Source: Ampelocalamus luodianensis
Taxonomy: Eukaryota > Streptophyta > Magnoliopsida > Poales > Poaceae
Assembly (NCBI GenBank): GCA_036346255.1
Contig: CM070617.1
Location: forward strand, 25,905,080-25,969,079
Reading direction: 5' to 3'
Length of the DNA: 64,000 bases
Part shown: positions 57,350 through 64,000 of the stretch, piece after piece
Layout of the letters: each line of letters starts with the position of its first letter
Position numbering within the stretch: position 1 is the first letter of the stretch
Position numbers and translations under genes: made by a program
The notes under the pieces: generated by a model
Databases searched by the model: none
Seen by the model: only the letters and a program-made list of their open reading frames with translations
Told to the model about the DNA's origin: nothing

Positions 57350-57983
57350 TGACGAGGATTAAAACCTCTATATATTATCTTTAATATATAAAAGACCATA
57401 TGTCTTCATGGTCGTAACCTTTGAGGTGCACGACCTCACTGGTCGTAGAGATTCCAGAGGTTACATAATGGGTACCCTGGTCGGACGAAGGCCCAAGCCA
57501 AGCCTCAGGCCGGAGAAGCTACTAAATAGAAGGTAAGAACGATTCCAAGGTATATTCTCTACCGTGTGAAGAATGGAACACGTCGTAATCCATACCACAC
57601 GACGTTATACACGGATAAACAACTACCTTGCGGTTGTTTATCTCACGAGACACGAATCACGAGCGGTTGATCATTCAATGACTATCATATGACTCAGACC
57701 AGACAACACTTCATATTAGACGTCTTCTCGAAGTAATCGCCACCTCTTCAAAGGTTATTTAAAGAAGGAAGATGGAGCACTGGGAGATCAGATCATCAGA
57801 AGATAGAAAGAAAGAAGCATTGTCTTGTACTCTAAAAAGCAGTTCGTCATTCTGTCAGGATACACCCCTTGTAAAATCTCAGTTCATACTAATAAAGAGC
57901 AGTCCCATTGCAATCCCAAGATTTCCCACGTCGTTCTCTCTTTTTTTTCATTTATTGTAAGATCGGCGACTTGATCGTCGACA
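57350..57983 (+). repeat. Gypsy 3' LTR
   Basis: The 634-base LTR begins TGACGAGGATTAAAACC and ends TTGATCGTCGACA, followed by target duplication GTAAG (57984-57988). By eye it differs from the 5' LTR at roughly 20 or more substitutions plus about a dozen small indels, more than the host copia's LTR pair. Confidence 0.92.
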
Positions 57984-57988
57984 GTAAG

Positions 57989-60056
57989 GTCTAAGATTTG
58001 GCCAACAAGCATAACCAAAAACTCGAAGAGAGTTATAATCGAGTTTTTCCTTGAGAAGTCGCTCAGCAGGAGTATCAAAATTGATCACCTTACTTGGTAA
58101 GAGATTTATGAGGTGGGTGGCAGCAAGAAAGGCTTGATCCCAATATTTCAATGGCATAGACGCATGAGCTAAAAGAGCAAGACCAACTTCAACAATGTGC
58201 CTATGTTTCCGTTCAGCAGCACCATTCTGTTGATGAGCATGAGGACAGGATACACAATGTGTAATACCTATCTTGGTAAAGAAGGAGTTCAATTTTTCAT
58301 ATTCTCCTCCCCAATCCGACTGCATAGCTAGGATCTTTTTATTGAACTTTCTTTCCACAAGATTTTGAAAGTTTTGGAAAACTTGATAGACATCGGACTT
58401 ATGCTTAAGGCGGTAGATCCAAGTGTATTTACTAAAGTCATCTATGAAACTGACATAGTATATATGGCGACTAGAGGAGATAGGAGCAGGTCCCCACACA
58501 TCTGAAAAAAATAATTCAAGAGGAGCACTTGACACTTTATTTGACTGAGTATAAGGAAGTTGATGACTTTTGGCCAACTGACAAGCATCACAAACTGAAC
58601 CAAGAATTCTATCATTATTACAAGGAAGTTTATTGGAACTAAGCACATGTTCCACAATAGGGAAGGCCGGGTGCCCTAGCCTACTGTGCCATCTTGTAGT
58701 GGATGGTTTATTGACTCCATAAGCTTGTCTACTGAAGGCTCCTCTTATGTGTGGCGACACTAGGGGATACAGACCACCTTGACATCTACCTTGATGAAGA
58801 ATTTTCTTCGTTTTCTGATCCTTGACAAGAAAGAAGTTGGGGTGAAACTCTAGAAAGGCATCATTATCTAGAGCTAGTTTATGAACAGAAACGAGGTTTT
58901 TACTAGCACTCGGAACATGAAGAATATTCTTTAGATGCAGATCTTTACCAGGGGTATGTAAAATTGTATGACCAATATTACTAATTTTCATACCTGAACC
59001 ATTTGCCGTATGGACTTGATCTCGTCCTATATACTTGTCACGGACTGTTAGCTTCTCAAGCTCGCTTGTGACATGATCTGTAGCTCCGCTATCAGCATAC
59101 CAATTTGTATCATAGCCATACCCAGTGGTTGCAGCCGCTGCAGATCTGCTGTAGTTGTTTTGGTCATCATCTTCATCATATCTATACCAGCATCTTGATG
59201 CTTCATGTCCCTCCTTTTTGCAAATTTGGCATCGTGGCTTGCCATTGGATTCAACACTGCTGGATGGCTTAGGCTTGGATGTATTGAATCTGTTCCCATT
59301 GCCACGGCCTTGTGGTCCACGGCCACCACGACCTCTATTGAAGTTGCTGCGACCTCTGTTGTTGTTACCTCTACCACGACCAGCCATATTGGCCGATGAC
59401 TGGAAGTGGCTTCCTTCATTGCTGTACATCTCTATGCGCTGATCATAAGACAGCAACTGTGCATACAAATCACCCAAGGACATAGATCCAACTTGGCTAA
59501 TAATCGAAGAAACAAACGGATTATAATCATAATCAAGACCAGCAAGGATAAAGTGCACCATCTCATCATCATCTATGAACTTGCCAATGGTAGCAAGTTC
59601 ATCTTTAATGGCACACATCTTGGTGAAGTATGTTGAAGAAGCCATGCCACCCTTCTTGAGCGTGGCTAGTTGCATCCGCAGGTTCGTGACCCGAGCTTTG
59701 GAGTGCGCTGAGAACATAGATTCAAGCGCCTCTCATGCTTGTGCAGACTTGGTTGCCGTGGTAACCGGAACAAGAGTGTCCTTGGTGAGGGAATTCAGCA
59801 AATAACTCAGTACCTGCTGATCTTTGGCGACCCATGCATCATGTGCTGGATTTTCGACGATCTCCTTCTTGCCGTCGGCCTTGACCACCTCCAAGGTTAC
59901 GGGTGGCTCTGGTTCAGATCCATCAAGGATTCTCATGAGCTTGGCACCACGCACAGCAGGGAGGAACTGGGCCTTCCATAGCAGATAATTGTCACGGGTC
60001 AGCTTCTCTGAGACAGCACCGAGTTGCCCGTGCGGCAACGAGGAAGATGACGCCAT
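57989..60056 (-). pseudogene. Copia polyprotein, N-terminal half (gag, protease, integrase core)
   Basis: It begins MASSSSLPHGQLGAVSEKLT at 60056. A TGA at 59733-59735 replaces the Trp codon expected after KSAQA, just before EALESMFSAHSKARV. Downstream it is open to the gypsy insertion: gag core, zinc knuckle CQICKKEGHEASRC, protease active site WYADSGATDHV, integrase zinc finger (TTRWHSRLGHPAFPI, CDACQLAKSH) and core (YVSFIDDFSKYTWIYRLKHK, SDWGGEYEKL, HQQNGAAERKHRHI). It stops at the insertion after RVFGYACWPNLRPY. Confidence 0.92.
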
Positions 60057-60110
60057 GAACAGATCTAAACGAGTTGTTTGTGGATGTGGAAGAGGAAGGC
60101 TATGATACCA

Positions 60111-60325
60111 TGTGAAATTGGGAAACGTGATTGCCAATCTAGGCTCACCACGGATGCGTGTTTATATAGGGCGAATTGCCAAGAGACTTACAGGAATAGG
60201 ACAGTACAAAATAGAAACAGATTCAGCCTTGATTTGAATACAAAGTCTATTTCTATCTATAGCCAAATCCTTCTATATATGAACTCTCTGATAATGTTTA
60301 CAAGAGTAACACATAAACTCTAACA
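60111..60325 (-). repeat. Copia 5' LTR
   Basis: This is the 215-base partner of 43936-44150, followed by target duplication GAGAC (60326-60330). A TTTATATAG motif lies in the LTR; the primer-binding site is immediately downstream on the minus strand. Confidence 0.95.
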
Positions 60326-60330
60326 GAGAC

Positions 60331-62521
60331 GACGTTAGTAGATCGGCTGAAAACAAGGAAAATTGTCTTAACTATCGTGGTTGACGTCGACAGCGATAGG
60401 GTGATGGCAAAGTGGCGGCTAGGTGGCAGCCTGCATGCGAGGAGGGAGGCCACAAGGAGTGAAAGGGCGATGGCCGAGAGATGGTCAACGGCAGTTCGCC
60501 ATTGGTAACCAAGGGAAAGTGACAACCATCCCTACCGAGTTACATGAAGCTCGCAATCAGGAGCAGACCCTCCATGTTTCATAGGTGTTCACTTGAACAC
60601 CTATTTTTTAGACGAAATACTTCTTTATTGTAGGTACATTACACATTCTATATATTATAGTTGGGGTTTCCTAGCAAAAATGTTGTGCCACGTCATCCTC
60701 TTATTTTCAACCGTCCGATCTTGCTCCTAATGTATACTAACTGTTAGATCTGTTTGTTCTCCCACTGAGACAAAATAGAAACCAGGTCCTTCGAGAAACA
60801 TCCAAATTCTTCGACTTGCCTCCCTCGTTCATTTTGTTTACAATTCGGCCCTTGGCGCGGTATGCCTCCCCACCCCGCATTGCCTCCTCTCCCCGTGGGC
60901 TCCCCTCCTTTCGTCTCCTTCTCCGCTTGTGCCTCCTCTTCGTGCCCTGTTGCAACGTCGTCACCTCCACTCCCTTCCTCGGCACCACCGCCTCCTTTCC
61001 TCCCTCCCTTTCCCCTCCTCCCACACCCGCCGCCCATCGTCTCCTCCTGTCCTGCACATGTGCCTCCTCTTCATGCACTGTCAAGACAGAGGAATGTGGT
61101 TGTCCACATGGGTTAGAGACGGGCAACATATCGAAATCTCATCATCTCCAACCAAGGCAGCGCAAAATCCACCCGTCTTCGTGCACAATGCTACTAGATT
61201 TGGCTATTCCCGCAATCGGATGCGTGTGGGGAGGCGGCGGCGGCTTGGGCAGGAAGTCATGACTGCACAAGGAAGGATCTAGCTATTCCCGGTGACCAGA
61301 TCTCTCAGTCTCTCTCCCCCTATCTAACTCTGTCAGACTCTCAGGCGGCACGACGGCCGATGGGCACGTGACCTGGATGATTGGCAGGGATGGAGCACAA
61401 CAGCGTGCAGCAAACCAGCGGTGGGAAGGGGGCATGCGACCAGGAGCGCAGTAGGCCAGCAACGCGTGGCAGCCAGGGAGCCGAGAGGTGAGAGGGAGTG
61501 CTCTAGCTCAGCGGCGACCGGGTCGTTGTTGTGGTAGGGCCGACGAGGCAGGCCGCACACAGTGCACATGACACAATAGAGGTGCATCCCTAATTCCCAA
61601 GTCTAAAATCCCAAATTCTCAATTTAGCAATTTATTTAGTGTTGTTTTGAGTCGTTATTAGTGAATGAATCGTGCCTTTTTGAAATTTAAATATAGAGCT
61701 TTGAAAAATGAAAAAGATGTTTGTAGATATGAAACATTTGTGGGATAGAGCTGGAAAGGCATAGAGATGGCTTTCACCTCAATGCCAAAACCAATATCTA
61801 TCAAAGGAAGCTAACCCATTAAACAATATTTTATTAACCCTAAACACTCATACTGGAAATCCTGGGTCCGCCGTTACTGGCAATGTGCTCTTTAGCTTGC
61901 ACCGATAAATGACTCCTTTTCTCATAGAAGTGAAAGTAGTGAGTAGGGTAGGGTGGGGTGGGGGAAGGGAGGTGAGGAATTGGCGATGGGGGTAGGAATG
62001 TGAGGGATGGGGGGTAGGAGGTTGAGGAATAGGAGAAATATTAGTATTAAACAAAAAAAGGCTTTGGGGCATTTTTAAATGTTTGAAGGGTGACCATATC
62101 ATAGTAGTGGCGGAGCCAATGTTTGGGCTCAAGCACCAGCTCCGATTGCCAGATCCCTAGGACCCCTTAGCACCGATGATGGATTTGTGGGTGGCTAGGC
62201 GGCGGTGCATCGGTAGGGCAGCAAAGGAATAAGAGCTCTGGAGGCTGGAGGAAGAACGAAGAAGAATACCCTTGTGTGCAGCGGGCTCCCTCCTAGGAAA
62301 TCTACACTCTACTGCTTTGGTGGGCTACTGCACTTGTTGCTTGTTGGATGCCTAATTAGCGAACAATACTCTGTGGAAGACTTGGTTTGGTTCTAGGCGA
62401 CTGGGCAAGACTAAAGTCTCAACTCATTGACACAACAGTCACGAAGACATGAACCCTAAGAAGAGGGAACGGCGACGTGAGGGCATTGCCGCACGGCCTG
62501 AGAAGGCAACATTGAGGCGCG
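60331..62521. other. Intergenic, no gene recognised
   Basis: It contains a C-rich block (60860-61070) with open frames on both strands, another GC-rich block (61330-61580), and a G-run-rich stretch (61938-62025). Near 61860-61880 and 62100-62130 sequences like GGTCCGCCGTTACTGG and AGTGGCGGAGCCAATG resemble the ends of a common plant DNA transposon, but a full element could not be delimited. Confidence 0.4.
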
Positions 62522-64000
62522 GCGCGTGTGACGATCCAACTTGCCACTATCATCGGGTGAAGACTCGCTTCACCGAAGGGTGGGCACATGAGTAGCATAA
62601 AAGAAGCATTGTAGTGGTCCAATAGTGAGTACATATATTACAAACCAAAATACATGAAGTTCAAGTGCATAACTTACGATTAGAATAGTGGAAGACTTCA
62701 AGTTCAACAAAAAGATATCAAGCCACACAGGGCGGATATTGCTCTACTGCCATTATTATTGCTATTAAGAATATCGCTACAACTTCAAGGATTGCCGACC
62801 CCATCGAAGATAGGAGTGTCATAGTAGTCTACACCTCCTCCATCTTCTCCCAGGCTTTATCCTCAAACACTTCCTCATCAGCCACCTGGAAATCTTCTCT
62901 TGGCTCTTCCGACTCATAGTCTAACAAAGAAGAAACAAAATAGGGATGAGTACAAAAGGTACTCAACAAGTCTGTGATAGGAATGTGTTGTGAACTTGTG
63001 ATGCTCGCTTCCAATTTCAAGGACCCATGGTCCTGCCAATGACGTATGATTTTTGGGGGAAAAAATCTAGAGGAAAGAGTCAATTTGATTAATTCAAAAA
63101 ACTATGATCATCAGGCACACATAGGTTGTGAGAACCTCCTATAGGTTCCTTTCCTGCCGCGAACGCAGCTCCTGCCCGAAACAGAGAGTGACAAGCCGTA
63201 AATTTATTACACTCTACAGAGGTGTATTACTTTACTCACAACCATCTTAGTCTTTCATGTCAAGCTATAGACACACTTCCTTTGGTGTGTGGCCGGACTA
63301 AAGACACAAAGCCTCTCATCAATCCCATCCGTCAATATCTCTGCTTGGCTAGTATGAAACTGTCGTCGTTGTAGTTGGACATTGTCCACTCCACCATGCA
63401 TATAGCGTTCCAAACTACACCACCATAGGTGGCTCAAGTCCTTATGGGTATTGACGCCTACCCAAGCGTTACATAAGTACTACGATCCTTGAGAGATATG
63501 GTATTAAGAAGATATTACTTAGCTTATGCCCATCCCATACCAGGTCATGTGGTCAGCGTTGTTGTTATGACGCTTGGATGCCATACGGTAGCTGTTTTGC
63601 TAAACCTTGATAATCCAGAGTTTCCATACCAGGTTTCCGACTGTCGGCCATAATATATTCCAAGAGATTGGTCCCGCGGACCTACAAAGGTTCATTGATT
63701 TATTTAGAAAGTAAGTTTTACCATGCAAGTGATAGTAATAGCATAGATTGCAATTACTTGATACGACTTTAACAGAACAATCATGATCTAGAAATGGACT
63801 TGTCTGAGATACTCATATGAATAGAGTCGTGGGGTTTATCTTGAAAAGAAGATCCACGGGTGCTCGAGTTTCTGGAAGAATTGCAGTAAAGATCCGATAA
63901 GGATAAGATCCAAATGGGAAGAACTCAAATAAAATGTGTATGCATATGCTCAAGACGAATGACTCCCAGAACGCATGCCGTCGCTGACGTCACGCAATAT
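62522..64000 (-). mobile_element. Start of a further long-LTR-type repeat, cut by the window end
   Basis: It begins about TGTGACGATCCAACTTGCC. It contains GAGTACAAAAGGTACTC (62948-62964), the same small hairpin seen in elements A and B, and a CTCTACAGAGG block resembling 8246-8262. These shared blocks suggest the same long-LTR superfamily. The other end lies outside the window and no domain is visible. Confidence 0.45.

Larger units (their letters stand above)
46331..57983 (+). mobile_element. Ty3-gypsy retrotransposon nested in the copia integrase region
   Basis: LTRs at 46331-46956 and 57350-57983 and a perfect target duplication GTAAG (46326-46330 and 57984-57988) frame an 11.65-kb element on the plus strand, opposite to the host copia. 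It holds decayed gag, reverse transcriptase and integrase. After pol comes a 4.1-kb region that carries an antisense frame typical of certain plant gypsy lineages. It interrupts the copia polyprotein between NLRPY and the following NSRKLS residues. Confidence 0.93.
43936..60325 (-). mobile_element. Ty1-copia retrotransposon split by a nested gypsy element
   Basis: Matched 215-base LTRs and a perfect 5-bp target duplication GAGAC (43931-43935 and 60326-60330) frame the element, which is transcribed on the minus strand. The primer-binding site reads TGGTATCATAGCC just inside the 5' LTR (about 60110-60098), complementary to initiator Met-tRNA as in many plant copia elements. Without the 11.7-kb nested insertion it is about 4.7 kb, normal for copia. 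Order gag, protease, integrase, reverse transcriptase, RNase H confirms the superfamily. Confidence 0.95.

Noticed and set aside
61938..62025. G-rich stretch as a telomere or quadruplex element
   Set aside because: Runs of G are irregular and not the plant telomere unit; quadruplex potential alone is weak evidence.

Overview
The window is a piece of a grass (Poaceae) nuclear chromosome. It holds a few intron-containing plant genes separated by layered transposable elements. Evidence for a grass: GC-rich first exons, Micron-like elements lodged in (TA)n tracts (a type described from rice), long-LTR and hAT repeats, and a palindrome-rich LTR family. No tRNA, rRNA, CRISPR or bacterial-type operon was seen. 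I cannot name the species.

Layout. 1-1690: no gene recognised. 1690-3270: AC/AT microsatellites with three Micron-like copies and a 270-bp MITE with 28-bp terminal inverted repeats. 3392-11212: a small hAT-type element carrying a long solo-LTR-like element (3520-10821) that itself carries a second one (4125-8085). 11700-15368 (+): NADH-cytochrome b5 reductase, nine exons, with a small solo LTR in intron 7. 15748-16690: non-autonomous hAT with a perfect 8-bp target duplication. 17970-19591 and 21186-24781: two TG...CA elements with perfect 5-bp target duplications and arrays of a GCGGTAnnACCGC palindrome. 20827-28514: remains of a hAT element with decayed transposase, itself hit by other elements. 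28632-33005 (+): plastid-type cysteine synthase, ten exons. 33800-36428 (+): F-box protein resembling SKIP24, five exons. About 37415-40064 (+): conserved plant protein of unknown function with a Ser-rich tract. 40558-40782 (-): orphan terminal exon. 41459-43490 (-): broken DYW-class PPR gene. 43936-60325 (-): Ty1-copia element split by a decayed Ty3-gypsy element (46331-57983). 62522-64000: start of another long-LTR repeat running off the window.

The host genes do not form a pathway. Cysteine synthase makes cysteine in the plastid; the b5 reductase feeds electrons to membrane cytochrome b5; the F-box protein is a likely SCF adaptor; the PPR gene would have edited organelle RNA. Four of the five host genes are interrupted by small indels, most of them next to homopolymers or short repeats. 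This could be sequencing or assembly error, or real decay. The F-box gene alone reads through cleanly. I found no new defence or metabolic system. The most unusual material is the nesting architecture, the palindrome arrays, the Micron-in-Micron insertion, and a nested gypsy element that looks older than the copia element it sits in.
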